Assembly (NCBI GenBank): GCA_002205965.3
Contig: NADL03000032.1
Coordinates: 496,001 to 560,000, forward strand
From: Kappaphycus alvarezii
Taxonomy: Eukaryota; Rhodophyta; Florideophyceae; Gigartinales; Solieriaceae
Length of the DNA: 64,000 nt
Reading direction: 5' to 3'
Shown: piece after piece, positions 35,865 through 48,311 of the stretch
How positions within the stretch are numbered: position 1 is the first letter of the stretch
Layout of the letters: every line of letters starts with the position of its first letter
The notes under the pieces: generated by a model
Database searches by the model: none
Told to the model about the DNA's origin: nothing
Seen by the model: the letters and a program-made list of their open reading frames with translations, nothing else
Position numbers and translations under genes: made by a program

Positions 35865-35945
35865 TATTCAGAAACCTGAACCATGCAGGTAGTGGGTTAC
35901 TAGACTGGGGACATCTCCAGGCGACGGCTGAACAATGCACCCTCT
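35865..35945 (+). mobile_element. short LINE 3' relic with internal deletion
   Basis: Plus strand matches the complement of LINE copy 3 in two blocks joined together: AAACCTGAACCATGCAGG (as in 34102-34119) runs straight into AGTGGGT ... CATCTCCAGGCGACGGCT (as in 33555-33600). The roughly 500 bp between them in copy 3 are absent. In copy 3 both blocks contain the same 11-mer (CACTTCCTGCA on plus, at 33599-33609 and 34095-34105). Confidence 0.6.
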
Positions 35946-36111
35946 CCGGCATCATGGGAGGGTGCGAAACAGTAGTCTGTTATCACTATATTGACGGAGC
36001 GTTGCTGCATGGCCTTTTCTCGTAACCTCTCTTGGCAGGATATTCAGTATCAGTTGATTAGGCTAATGGACTTGGTTACCCAAAGCAGATTACAGAAAAG
36101 CACGATGTTAC

Positions 36112-36160
36112 CTCTACTGTACTGTACTGTACAGAACCGTGTACACCACTGTACAGTGCT
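36112..36160. repeat. TACTG cluster downstream of SurE
   Basis: CTACTGTACTGTACTGTACAG at about 36115-36133 and CCACTGTACAGTGC at about 36147-36160. No gene found just downstream on either side that it would serve. Confidence 0.8.
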
Positions 36161-36179
36161 CCCTACAAATCGGACGGAT

Positions 36180-37740
36180 CCCAAGACAGCCTGTCCTCGG
36201 CAAGAACCAGTACACAGGCCCGTCGGCCGAAGTAGCTTCCTATCAGCGCAGGTTTTTGCTAGGCACGGGAAGGGGTTCTGGTTTTTTCCTTTCCTGCACC
36301 TCTACTTGATGACTTCTAATTTTCTTTGTTTTTTCTTTGTTTTCTTTTTTTTCCTGTTTTCTTTGTTTCTCTTTTTGTTCTTTCTTTTCTTTTTGTTCCT
36401 AGCAAATAGAAACTCGGTAAAAATTCTAATTACGTCTATTCTCGGTGAAGAAGGAAATCTCCCACGATGCTTGTTACCACGTAGGTGGGTCTCTAGGTCG
36501 ATCTCCGGGGCGAAAGTGATTTCAGAATGTGTACACTGTGGGGGATCCTTTCTCTCCCATAGCCTCAGTTCTGCCCCCTGGTGCCCCCACCGGCCTCATG
36601 AACAGCCTGCTGCCCGGCACCGACAAACTCGATGTCGCAGGTGCGGCAACAGAATTTGGGCTTCTTCCTGTTCTTGTTCCTTTCCCTCCTCTCTTGATCT
36701 GTCACAAAATTGAGTGCAGTAGTACAGATGAGGTCAATCCGGGCCTGGGCCCGGGAAGAAGTAGCCGCGGAAGAAGATCTATGGGCGGTTGTGAGATGAG
36801 AAGGATGAGAGGCTGGCTGTGGAGAACGGGAGGCCGTTCTTGCATGAATAGAGGCCTACAAAGAAGACCCGACGCGGATAGAGTTTGGTTCAGATTTGGG
36901 TGTTTCTAACTGTTCCTAGGCTTTGTCTTCAGTTAGAGGATGCCTCGGGTAAGCCGTGACGGTAGAGTTCTCCCTAATACATCTTCTTCGGTAGGGTCGT
37001 TGATAAGCCCTTCCCTTTCCTCCCGCCGACGCAGCTCACTGTAAAGTTTATGATTCTCCGAAGTCCGAAGTGGCTTCCTTATCCATACGAACATTCCTTT
37101 CGGGGGGCGTGAAGGTTTTCGAAGCCAAGCAGTCAGTTGGTTATTGCCCGTTTTAACTTCGAGCTAGGCACCGAAAGTCCAAAAAGAAAAGTGACACTAT
37201 CAGTATAAAGGGTATTTCCGTTGGAGTTCGATATTAACACCGTAAGTCCAAGTGGAATAGGGACACTACTGCTTTGAGGATCAATATTGGGGTATTTTAA
37301 ATATGGATGGTGGGGTGGTATGGCTTTGCCGGGTGGTTTGGCTTTGGTGGATGGTGAGGGTTTGGTGTATGGTGTGGCTTTGGTACAGTGGTTTGGCTTT
37401 TTTTTCTTTTGCTTGGTCTGCTTCTGACAGGTCGGCGCCCAGACCCTACGTCGATCAGACATTATGTAGGAGATCTTCAGAACATCAAAATCCCCGTTTT
37501 GATACTGATGGCTTGACAAAAACCGAAAATTAGCTCATATACTCCATATTCAGCAATCTTCGGGAGTATTGTACTAAACAGCGGTGCTGCATGCACAAAT
37601 ATTAGCCCGGAACCATGAACAGTACTGTACATGGCTCGTGCTCCAAATCTGTGGCCATTTGCAGTGTTATATATGGCTCTCGAGAAATGAATTGGTGGCC
37701 AAAATTCATTGACCACTCCCAGCCATCCAATAAATCCATA
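36180..37740. other. intergenic, low-complexity tracts, no gene recognised
   Basis: A T/C tract of about 90 bases spans 36318-36405. A G/T-rich tract with repeated GGTTTGGCTTTGGT-like pieces spans about 37305-37400. No conserved coding motif. Confidence 0.5.
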
Positions 37741-37786
37741 GAATAAAGGGTATGAGTCTACCGTCTCGTCAGGCTATAGAAAATAA

Positions 37787-37820
37787 CGCAAGAACTGCCA
37801 AACGCAAGAACTGCCAAACC
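37787..37820. repeat. 16-bp tandem duplication
   Basis: CGCAAGAACTGCCAAA is present twice in tandem, close to the left side of the copia remnant. Confidence 0.7.
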
Positions 37821-38099
37821 ACTGCCAACTTCTCGCGTCTAAGGCAATAATCAACGTGGCATACAAATTCATACTGGAACCGCCGTCCTTTGACCCATTC
37901 ACAATATCCGCCCCCTGCAACGCGCCGAGCGGGCCGCAAGAAGGGCCGCTAACCCAAGGTTTACAGAGCTGACCAGCGAACTTCTACTACTCGCGCCCCT
38001 TACAGCCAACAACACACAAGTCACCGCCAAACGACGCACTAACCAAACAATAAATCCACCGTATCTATTCAAGATAGCCCAACTCGACAAGGACAGTTA

Positions 38100-41000
38100 C
38101 GCACCATAGCTAATCTCCGTCACCGCTCCCGCCACAAGTCTCCAAGCTCGAAACCATTTCAAGCCCAACCCTATCGCCCCTGAATGCCCTACCATCATCC
38201 AAAGTTTCTATGAAAAGCGAGACTTCTTCCTCGGAGCCCTCATTGAGAGCATCCCACCAGGCATCTTCAACCTGATCGTCCCTATCGAAAGGCAGCACAC
38301 AATTTACGAGCTCATCGAGGCAGTCAAGAACCACCTCGACACAACTCAGGCCGAGGATCACACGTACTTGAAGTAGTCGGCCGAAAAAATCAACCTCACC
38401 GCCGACATAACAATCACGGAATACTAACGAGGTCATGAAGCGACCAGAGCCAAGAAGCTCGCAGCACGCTTCCCGGACATCGTTAATTCGGTTATAACAG
38501 TCTACTTTATGATTACTGGCCTCGGCGGCACCCATGAAGCGGAAAAGATTGGCATGCTGATGCTACTCAATAAGCCAGGAGACCCAAAGACTTAGTCTAC
38601 AAATATAATGAGCTCATCACAATAGAAACCGAAGTACGAACAATCCAGGGGCAAAACCAATTGCCAAACGGAAACCGCCACCACAAATGTTGCACTGGCA
38701 AAATTATTTAAGAAACTGCGTACCCTGAAGCAAGAGAAACGCCTACCGTGACAGAATTTCAATCCTTTCCACTACCACATCTCGTTAGGGATCACGAAAC
38801 CCCGCTATTAAGATGAAAGGTGGCGTGATCCAAATTACCCCGAAATCGCGCCGGAAAACCTAAGGCCCAGGAAGTGAAAAACGACTACGCGGCACTAGCC
38901 CGCGATCCTCACCAATGTATCTGTACTGACGACGATGATTCAGACAGCAATTCCGACGGGCCCGAAATTACACTCATTTTCTACTTCGGCGCCCATTTAA
39001 CACTCCTCAATCACCCTACAAAGAATATGCGAAAAATCACCGCCCCATCCCACAATCTCTGCCGTCTCCGAATCGTCTCAATGCTCTCAATCCTTCACCG
39101 GCAACTTTCAGATCAAAAAGTAGCTCATGGTGTCTCCCCGCTCTCTTCAATCAAAGAATTCGAGCGAATTTACTCTCCGTCCACTCCCTCGCGTCACTTT
39201 CTGGCTCGCTTGTATATACTTCCACAACGACATATCCACCGAAATTCGGCACAGCAAAACACGCATATTCGCTCAAGCCCACTGGAACAAAAAGAACCAA
39301 CACTATACAATCCACGCCAGGACCGACCTCGACCCCGCCCCCACCGCCCAGATCTACACACTCGACCACTACAGCTCGCGTAAAAAGAAGCAACACAAAA
39401 CGCCCGGCCTCCCCCTTACCACAGGCAACCCCATAAGACCAACTTCTGTCAAAACCCTGCCAACACGTCACCGCCCGCACCAAACTGCCCAAACATCCTC
39501 CACCAAACCACCATCTATAGAACCCCAGCCTAACACCAAATTTACAGATATCATGCACAAATGGCACCTGAAGTTAAACAATGCCCCACCACGTGCCCTA
39601 AAACATATTTAAAAGCATAGGACTGTACTGTAGTGCAAGTGACAGTCCTACTGTACTGCCACAGGCAGAGCCGATTTTGGTGATATTTTTATGATCCACT
39701 TTTTTGTACAGGGCATCGCATTGCTACTAACAGCTATCTTACAGTACAGTAACGGCAAATTTTTATTGTCGACCACAATTAGTCTCGGACTGTATACTCA
39801 ACCAAAAGGGCCTGAGGGCGTGTAGTCCGGACCACTCGGCCCTAAACTTGGACCTGATATTTTCGTAGGCGTAAGCCACTAATTGGGCCAAGTGTCGACC
39901 AGCTCATCTTTAACTTCGATATTATTTCTTGGCTGACATTGGTTTTACTTACCGCACCGCTGTCGGTCGTCCTAACTTAGCTGACTAGCAGTATTTATAC
40001 CCACCTGGACACTAGGGACCCCGTTTAGACAGCTACCCTGGTGTTGGCTCTAAACTTGACTCCCAACTTCGTCCTTTGCAGAAACCTCTCCAACGGCAAC
40101 TTTGGCTATAGCCACGTTTATCCGCCAGGGTCCCCCTTTTTATTTCCTCCCTCTCTATTAAAATTATTATACCACTTTTGTTGTTTGTTTGTGATATTTA
40201 CTCACACTTGGCGCCCCGGAATACGGCGTCTATATAAAAATAGGAACTTCAAGGTTGTCGTTGGTGACAACATCCTTACCTTCAAAGGAGATATTCAGCA
40301 CTGATGACCCACTACTACATCTTCTCTGTCCACTATTAAACCCCTGGTTTCTACGATTCTTTGGAATCGATTCTGGTCAAGGTTCTAGCATTCGACGGAT
40401 CACGATCCGGCCTTACAACACGGAGGACAAGTATACCGTCCAGCCATCCAAGGAATCAACCCCCCTCTTCCAGCCCGACTTCTCCTCGCTATCGGAGAGC
40501 TGTGCTACTGCATCGTAGGGTGCTTAAAGAGAAAGAGGAACAGCGAACACCCTGTGAGTCTTGGTGTGTATGTGATAGTATTCTCATTGTCTGACGGGGT
40601 TCCGTTCCTAGACGAGAAGAACTGCGCACCGCGCATTGCAATACAGGTAACCTCAATACAAGCCTTCCTCAAGCAAAAAATCCCTCCAATAAAATTCTTC
40701 CCATGTATGCACACCAAGCGCGCTGTCTTACCTCATTTACTCAACTTCAAACATTACGCCATCGGTAGCTATACCAGCACTGATAAACGTGGGCCGATGA
40801 ATCCCCAATCTAAGCACGGTAAAAAACAATGCCTCACCTTTGTCCATGCGGAGACTTTCTATCTGGCTGTCTACTTCTTAGCTCGCCGCAACAAAGTCCC
40901 ATGGTAGACTATAATAAACATGGCTGTCATCCATACCATCCATGGATCCCCAGCGCACAGCGTCAGAGCAACAACGCTAAGTAATTCCTCACCGCCGCAA

Positions 41001-43100
41001 TGAAGTCCCTCTACCAACGCAACGGCAAAATACTAAAACACCGTACCCAATACTAACTGCAAGGAATCTATAGATGTGAACGGATAAACCTGACACTCAT
41101 GAACGCCACACTCGCAGCCTTCTCGACAGCCTCTCTCCGGGACGATTTATGGGAGGATCACTTCGTTATACATCCTAAAAATATAACCTCATGATGAAAT
41201 CGCACACCAAGTACTCACTCACGGAACTATGGTTCCATTCCGAAACTCACACAAGCAAGATCTTCATATACGGCTCAATCGGCCACGTGACCATCCACAA
41301 ACTCAAAACCAAACTAAGCAGCCGCGCCCGCTTAGTAAGGTATGAGCAACCCATCGATGAGACTGTTATAAGCGTATGGAATTCCTCCACTAACCGGTAC
41401 CATCAAGTCCGCGCCACCGATTTTCAACTATATCATGCCGCCCAAGATCCCGCCCGCGCCTCTGACACCCTCCAAACCCACCGGAAACGACTCCCGGAAC
41501 GACACTAAATCTCTGCCCAAGCACTCAATCACGTACATATGATGATGCTTAACTATGGGCAGCGGCTCATGACAAAGAGTTAGCCACGCTCGACGACGCC
41601 CAGAAGTTTAAATGGGTGCACAACAGGTACCTAAAAAAAGCCAGAGTCATCCCACCAAAAACGTATCACTACAAACATGCGCCCGACCTCACACTAGCCC
41701 GCAAGCCATAATATTACGTGAGGGCGATCGCATTCAGCCCAACTTACGCTATGACCCGAACTACAATTCTTCGTTCATGGCAGAAAAAAACAACCATCCG
41801 CCAACTCCTCGCCATCGCGATCCAGCACCTATGGAGAATAGTACTATTTGATTTGACATCAGCACAGCATGCTTCCACGGAACCGTACAGACACGATCAA
41901 CCAGTGTACATCAAAGAGCAACTACGCTTCGACGGGTCCCTTCAAAACCCCGGACATACAGGCGTATTGCTTCGTAACTTGTACAGAACTCACCGTGCCA
42001 CCAAAATCTACTAAAGAGGCCTGCTAAAACACCTTACAACTCGCGGGTACAAGAAAGCCCCAGTTACCCATGCATTTTTCACAAAACTAGCAACAATCAC
42101 TCTATCCTCGTAGCCGCCAGTATGGACGATTTTATGCTGGTCTCACCGATGAAACAGAACATCACAGAACTCTTCAACATACTAAAACTCGAGTACAAAA
42201 TCACTGACCTTGGGTACTCCATTACATACCTCAAGTGGGATATCAACTCCGCCAAAGACGGCAGTATTCACAAATACCAGCCGCATGTAATCAAAGCCCT
42301 ACTGTGTAAGACACGCATGAATCAATGCAAACACCGCCCCCCACCCCTGCCCGAAATCGCGAACTGGAAACTAGCCGTTTCGAACCCCCTCCGAACAGCC
42401 GAGCAAACCAAACAATACCAGTCCATTCTTGGTGACCTGCGATATCTTACGGACAGTATACGTACCGGTATACTCATTGCTGCATCCTCCACTAAAAGCG
42501 AGCACACCCCATCACGACATATAACAATGCTGTTTTTGCGAACAAAAGCTACCACAAGTCGCGAAATGGAGCTACATACACTGCCGGGGGAGCGCCAATC
42601 GCCTAAAACGCTCCAAACCACACACTTTCTCCAGATCAACGTGCGATTCTGAATATATAGCTGGCTCCGATGTCACACACCCAGAACTCTGGCTCCGCAG
42701 CCTCTTGAATGACTGTGGCCTTACTAGCAGCGCCCCATGCAAACTGCTAATCGACAATAACTCCACAATACAAGTCCCAAACCACACATCCACCACCAAG
42801 CGGCGCAAGCTTATCTATATTGAGGACCATCACCTGGTGGAAGACATTACCAAAAGGGGACATCACAGTATACCATGTCCCACAAACACGAACGCTGCTG
42901 GCGTGATAGCCAAGGCTGTAGGCCGTATCAAAACAGCCCGCCATGCCTCAAAACTTTGCATCCAAACCATCCCAAACCCACCGACATCACCCTCCAGTCG
43001 CAACAAACCCATTAACGTACCTCATCCGTATAAAGACAACGCCCTGTGTAAACTGTTTTGCAAGCGTGATTCATCGTTTCCACCCTGAACTGACGGAACA
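38100..43100 (+). mobile_element. degenerate Ty1/copia retrotransposon
   Basis: Domain order on the plus strand is gag, protease-like, GAG-pre-integrase, integrase, reverse transcriptase, RNase H, the copia order. Gag: FFLGALIESIPPGIFNLIV and AEDHTYLK then a stop (38.2-38.6 kb). Protease-like region: FGAHLTLLNHPTKNMR (about 38.98 kb). Pre-integrase: MHKWHLKL ... ALKHI (about 39.55-39.61 kb). Integrase: YTSTDKRGPMNPQSKHG (about 40.78 kb), and ELWFHSETHTSK plus RARLVRYEQPIDETVISVWN (41.2-41.5 kb). RT: QPVYIKEQLRF (about 41.9 kb) and MDDFMLVSP (42122), the catalytic DD box. RNase H-like: KLLIDNNSTIQ and YIEDHHLVEDI (42.74-42.85 kb). Many in-frame stops and frame changes show it is dead. LTRs are not delimited. 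A short shared motif (TGAGTCTACCGT) lies at about 37753 and 43228, outside the coding part. Confidence 0.75.
39613..40540. mobile_element. insertion splitting the copia element, unidentified
   Basis: Copia coding similarity stops after ALKHI at about 39610 and resumes only near 40.6 kb. The roughly 0.9 kb between has TACTG-type motifs at 39620-39660 and 39738-39755, no coding similarity, and could be a solo LTR or a non-autonomous element. Ends and target duplication not determined. Confidence 0.4.
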
Positions 43101-43109
43101 GCCAAGATG

Positions 43110-45400
43110 CTCATAACAAAACAACAATAACACTTCCAAATAACAGAAAAACCAAGAAAGCCTTTCCCGGACAAGAAACATGTAAAAGCCCGTCTGCTGA
43201 AGTAGCATACAGAGAACAAAGGATGTGAGTCTACCGTGTCTTCAAAATATACCCTATATCAATCTGGTTCTCGGATCCAGTCCTCTGATCTGGTCCTTAG
43301 ATCAGAGCAGATCCCTTCGGGCAGAAAAAATTTTTCTCCTTTTACTTTGTTAGCTGAGGTGGTGTGTCTTATGCAATGTTGACATATCAATATCTCGCCA
43401 TAGTCTCTACTTTATGATATTAACGCATTTTGGAAAGGAGGCCGACTGCCCCCCGGGACCCCCCGCTACCATCAGAATATCTATACCATGGCGCAAAAAA
43501 ACCTGTTTCACACGGCACGCTTACAGACATCCCTGATGTCCAAATTGATTAAAATTTGGCGCCATAGATAGTTCAAAGCAAATGCTACAACGTGAAAAAG
43601 CCTCACCGCCGTCATCAACCTAGGAGCTGCACAGGTAAAGATCGCAGATTATCTTCCGAACGGAACGGAAAATTCCAATACCCTTCGACTGCACCTCAGT
43701 TTATCTTATCGGATAGCTACCTAATAAACAACTCTCCCCTCGTCGTCAAAACTTCTTACTATTGTACACCCAACCTTCTGATTGGGCATCGGATAACGGA
43801 ATATTTTTCGCAACCCTATCTTGGTCCGTATCTCTAACTCAAACCCCCTCCTCCTTGACCCTCCTACTCGACCGGGTATGGCCCACAGGACGATGAGTGG
43901 CTATATGAGAATGAAATCCCCCACCACTTCATCGTCCTGTACTGGTGCTGCAAGCGTAAGCCGGTACCGTTGCGCTATCGTCTCTAGGGTAACGCAAGGA
44001 GAAGAGGACACGGGGAAGGGCGGGAGCAGCCTTCAGGGCATGAAGGAAAGTACGCCCGCGGTTAGTTAAAAGGCGAGTCGCCTTCAAGACCTCGGAGCTA
44101 AGGATGGCACATGCTCAAAATACGAAAAGGTCGCAGGCAAAGAATTCTCTGCAACTGAGCAGGGCATTCCTCTATTGGGAACCTACCGGAGGACTAGAAG
44201 GAGACCTGTAATGGCGACGGCGCCGTTTAGCACCGGGAAGAGACAAGGGGCGATCAAGGAAAGCGGGCGTCCGAAGGACGGTCGTTCTGGACGTACGCAA
44301 GCTCGCGTTCGTACCTCGCCACTACCAGGAAAAGGAAAGAGCCCAAATCCTGCTGGACCCGGTTGGATTGCTCCGCAATGCACCGCGTACGCACCTCTTG
44401 GTTAACCGCGAGGAGAGTAATTTAGCTACGTAACCGACCTTCCAACGAAAAGGAGACCACACATTGGCAAGGGAAGGAGAGACAAGAAATTGCTCTACCG
44501 TACGTGGTACAGCAACCCCCCGCGCACGGAACTCAAATCCAAGGACCAAGATCAGTTGAGAGGTACGGGGCCCTCGGAGCATCGGATGTCGCCAAGGTGG
44601 TCGGAGTGCTCGCCAGAAGGGAATTCCTGTCGCGGAGGACCGGCCATCGCTGATGAATGGGGCACGGGTGCGTACTTTAAGGGAGAATGAGAAATTGGGC
44701 GGACACTCGAGACCACCACAGCAGACACCGGGTGAACGTCCCTAAGGGAGCATGAAAAACCTCAGGAACGGCAGAGGCGTCGGGAGCGATGGAATCGTCG
44801 GGGTCTGCGCCTGGAGCCGCGGGTACAAACGATGCGATCTGAGACTTGTGGCCATTTGGGAGGGGCTCTGTCGTGCAGTAGGGCATCCGGAGTGGAACGG
44901 CCCAGTACTGTAGACGGGTAACGGTCATGTGAGGAGAAAGTTCAGTGTGGAGAGCCCCTTCGTAATGAGAACCGGGTACATTATCGCAGAAAGAGAGAGC
45001 GCTGGGCCAACGGGGCGGGTGGACCAAGGGCAGGAACGGTAGGGGCCAAGGGGATACAGGTGGACCATGGAGGAGCGGTTGGAATTACTAACACTCCTAT
45101 TGCCGGACATTGAGGCTGAAGGTAGGCAAATTTTCCTTTAGGAGATACGCGACAGTAGTCCTAGTAGGGTAGTTAGCTAGCCCTATAAGGAGAGCCGGCG
45201 GTGGGGGAACACGAAAATAGTAAGGAGGCAAGCACCCCTTTGTCTCCTACTCTAGGGTCTCCAAGTAGGATTACTCGACAAGTTATATACTTTTTATTCC
45301 TACCGATTCCGCGCCCACGTTATTTTTATTATTGTTCTACAGACGAATGCTATACCGTCTCGGTAGTACAAAGAATTAAGGGCTCCACTTCTACTTCTTA
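43110..45400. other. unassigned region, no gene confidently recognised
   Basis: Higher GC than the copia element. One open stretch on the plus strand near 43.88-43.98 kb reads DDEWLYENEIPHHFIVLYWC, but it is short and matches nothing I know. Further basic/Gly-rich stretches at 44.2-45.1 kb have frequent stops in every frame. Possibly another decayed transposon. Confidence 0.35.
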
Positions 45401-45404
45401 GCGA

Positions 45405-46090
45405 ACGCTTGCACTATAAGTTTGAAATTCTCCAGTTCGAGCTATTTGGTCGCTTCAATCTCGTGACGCCTCTGCGGGCGGTCCTTCTCGCTTTTGCATG
45501 TTTCAAAAGTAAGCATCTCGGGTTCAAATTTGAGGCGATCCTTGTCCACCTCCACACCAGGAAGTCTACATTCCTGAGATAGATCGCAAACGAAAGTTCA
45601 TCCTTTATTATTCGTGCGTCTTTCTTCGGCCTCGCCCTATTCGGAGAGTCTGAATCATTAACAGTCAACATCAGACAGGTCCAACCCAAGCCGATTTGTC
45701 GCCATAGTCATCAACTCGCGCCCAGCCCTTTCCTTCTGTGCATCACATTTTTAGGCTGCTTTCTTCTCGTGTTCCTTTTTCCTTTCGATGTCGTCCCTGG
45801 TCCCTTTAATAGTCATCCTAGTTCATCCATCTTGTCAATCTCCCCGCTACCCCGAAAGTATCTGATACCTTCCGTCCATCTTGTCGAAATCCACTTGAAT
45901 CCTCTTGTATCTGACCTGCACTCACTTTGCAGAAACGTTCTCTCTGATCTTCATGGCATCACTGACGCACCCTGCAACCATCTCGAACCGCTTCGATACA
46001 TTTACATACGATACAAGGTGGGATTTAGCAGCATTGACCTCTCTCACGATGATCAAGTCCTCCTCAGCGTTGAATCGGGAATGAAGCCCC
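45405..46090 (-). mobile_element. Harbinger accessory-gene fragment (copy A)
   Basis: The minus strand matches the accessory gene of the Harbinger element at 48.3-49.2 kb. Both end in a KLELEKFKL-like helix in complement (45420-45440 against 48335-48360), and both contain a related segment with CACGATGATCAAGTCCTC-type sequence (46040-46060 against 48985-49000). Truncated and full of stops. Confidence 0.5.
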
Positions 46091-46922
46091 TTTTCCCCCT
46101 TCTCGTTTCCGGAAGTCGATGAGGGTTTGCCGTTTGTTTTGTTGCGCTCCTAGCGTGCTCGATTGCATGAGTAGGGGCTGACGGGCTGTAGAATTGATCA
46201 GAAGAGGGCTGAGCTCCTCTTGCGTCGCAGCGAAATTAGGCGGACTCGGGGATCCTGCGATCTGGTGTGAAAACAAGGGTAGTGGATGTGTGGGGGAGGT
46301 GTCGGGGACGAAGTGGTACGTTGGGAATTGAGCGGTTGAGAGACCGAAGATTAGACTTTCTGCTGCAGGTTCGCGCGAAAAAAATTTTGCATGACTCTTC
46401 AGTAAATGGTGCGACTTAAGCTTTGTCACGGTCAATTCCAGATTTATGCCAAGAATAACAGCCTGTAATTTTTTCTTGCCAGATTTACTCACATTTAAGT
46501 CAAAAAACCAATGGAGTAAACTCTAATATCATTCTTTCTGCATTTTATCCCGATTACTGCGCAGAAATTCATTTGTGAGTGAGGACCAATATATCAATCG
46601 TTGATTGTTCGAAATCGGAAATTGGAAAAGTCGTCAATTTTCATCATGTTAACATTTCCACTGCCTGCTCTACTCTATGAAAATCGGAAATGAGGTTTGA
46701 ATTCTACCTCCACTGCCCATCCCAAGTCACATTAGTGAGCTTACGCAAAAACAGAATTCTTAAAGGTCTTCAGAAATAGGTAGTATGATAAATTTCTGAA
46801 AAGTATTTCTGAAATTATTTTCTGAAATTTGAAAACGTGTTTACGCAAGGAAAATGGGAAAAAAATAGGAGTATTACCTAGAGCCTAGGAGTATTACTAG
46901 CGCCCTCCAACATCCATCCGAC

Positions 46923-48090
46923 ATGGTGAAAGCCAGGCAGAAGGATTTCTCAAGGACGCTTGTCAACAAAGAGCAAGCAAATGGTCTAACTTTTGTAACC
47001 ATTGCTAGGCGTCGCCAAGGAGTGCCACAGTCCGCTTTCAATTCCTCCAGAAATTGGGAAAGATGGCATGTCATGCGGTCAAGTATCGTCAGGATTTATC
47101 TCAAGTCATCAACAGAAGTAACCGCATCAGCAGTGCAATTTGAATTCAACTTTAATCGCTTCAGCGAGGGTGAGTGTCTGGCCCTTTTTCGCTTAGGAAA
47201 TGCGATATGAAGAAAGTTGTTGACGTCGTGGATTGGCCAATTGAGCAATTGCTTACAAGCAGAAACCGTTACGCAGTCAATCCATTGCTGGTCACCTGCA
47301 TCATACTTCGAAGACTCGCTACCCCTGCTCGCTGGATGGATATGGAACTCATGTTTGGAAAGCATTGCTGCACAGCTTTCGGAGATATTTTGGGAAGGAA
47401 TCGAGCATTTGATTGATAAAAGGGGATGTTTATTGAGAAACGGACTTAGCAAGAAATTTATGGAAACCCGAGCGTCTACGTATGCAAGCTATCTACGAAA
47501 AGACAAATGGAATGCCTAACTGTGTCGGTTTATAGATGAACGGTCATTGGGATTGCGAGACCGACGGGGCAGATGGAACAGATGGTAACCTACAATGGAC
47601 ACAAAGGAAGCACAGTCTCAAGTATCAGGTTGTCGGTGCACCGGATGGATTGATCCTGCATGCGTATGGACCAATTGAAGGTCGCAGGCACGACTGGACT
47701 CTTTATGTAAGGAGTGGATTGGAGGAGCTCTTGCCGGAGACGTTAAAATCGGGAGAGGAAGAATTGCTTGTACGGAGATTCTGGGTATGTCGGAGGTGGT
47801 TCTGGAGGTAGTATGAGGGAAGCAACCTCCAACCGTTTCAGAGGGCGTTCAACAAGGGGATGTCCGAGGGACGTGTTACTGTAGAGTGGTTGTTCAAGGA
47901 AATCAAGCTGTTCTTCACCACGATGGATTTCAAGAGGAAGCTGAAGACTTTAGAGTCACCTGTAGGTGCGCTTTACAATGCGTCTATGATTCTCGCGAAC
48001 ATCCGCAACTGCATCTACCCCAACCAGATATCGAGCTTCTTTAATTGCGCTCCCCCAACGTTAGAGGAGTACCTATCTTTAGTAGAGTAG
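46923..48090 (+). CDS. Harbinger-type (DDE_4) transposase, frame-disrupted
   Basis: The N-terminal part contains FNRFSEGECLALFRLGNA and, after a change, VDWPIEQLLTSRNRYAVNPL, a helical DNA-binding region. EGIEHLIDKRGCLL and RFIDE follow, the first catalytic Asp region (about 47.53 kb). Then come QRKHSLKYQVVGAPDGLI and GPIEGRRHDWTLYVRSG. In another frame at about 47.77 kb YGDSGY provides the second Asp, and VTVEWLFKEIKLFFTTMDF provides the catalytic Glu. The C-terminus reads RNCIYPNQISSFFNCAPPTL and stops at 48090. About four frame changes; the DDE triad is present when they are allowed for, so the element may be recently active or its sequence imperfect. Confidence 0.7.
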
Positions 48091-48311
48091 AAATTAAAAT
48101 GACAACTCGCTCCTCGTGCGCGTAGCGCGACGCCCGAGAGCGAGGACAAAGTCCGCGAATGCGAGCTTGCGAGCTTTAACGGACTTGCGCCCCAGGGTCC
48201 GCGCGAGCGGAAGCTCCGCAGGTTTAGACACACGTCCTGTAGTATTATTGCTTCTCAGGGAGGCACAAACACGCAAAAACACACTTTTACAACTAACTAA
48301 CGGAACCCCTA

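Noticed and set aside
36318..36405. T-rich tract read as a hydrophobic Phe/Leu membrane protein
   Set aside because: Pure low-complexity effect of TTT/CTT codons.
37130..37520. Lys/Pro-rich 128-codon minus-strand frame
   Set aside because: Derived from a short G/T-rich repeat with no conserved motif.
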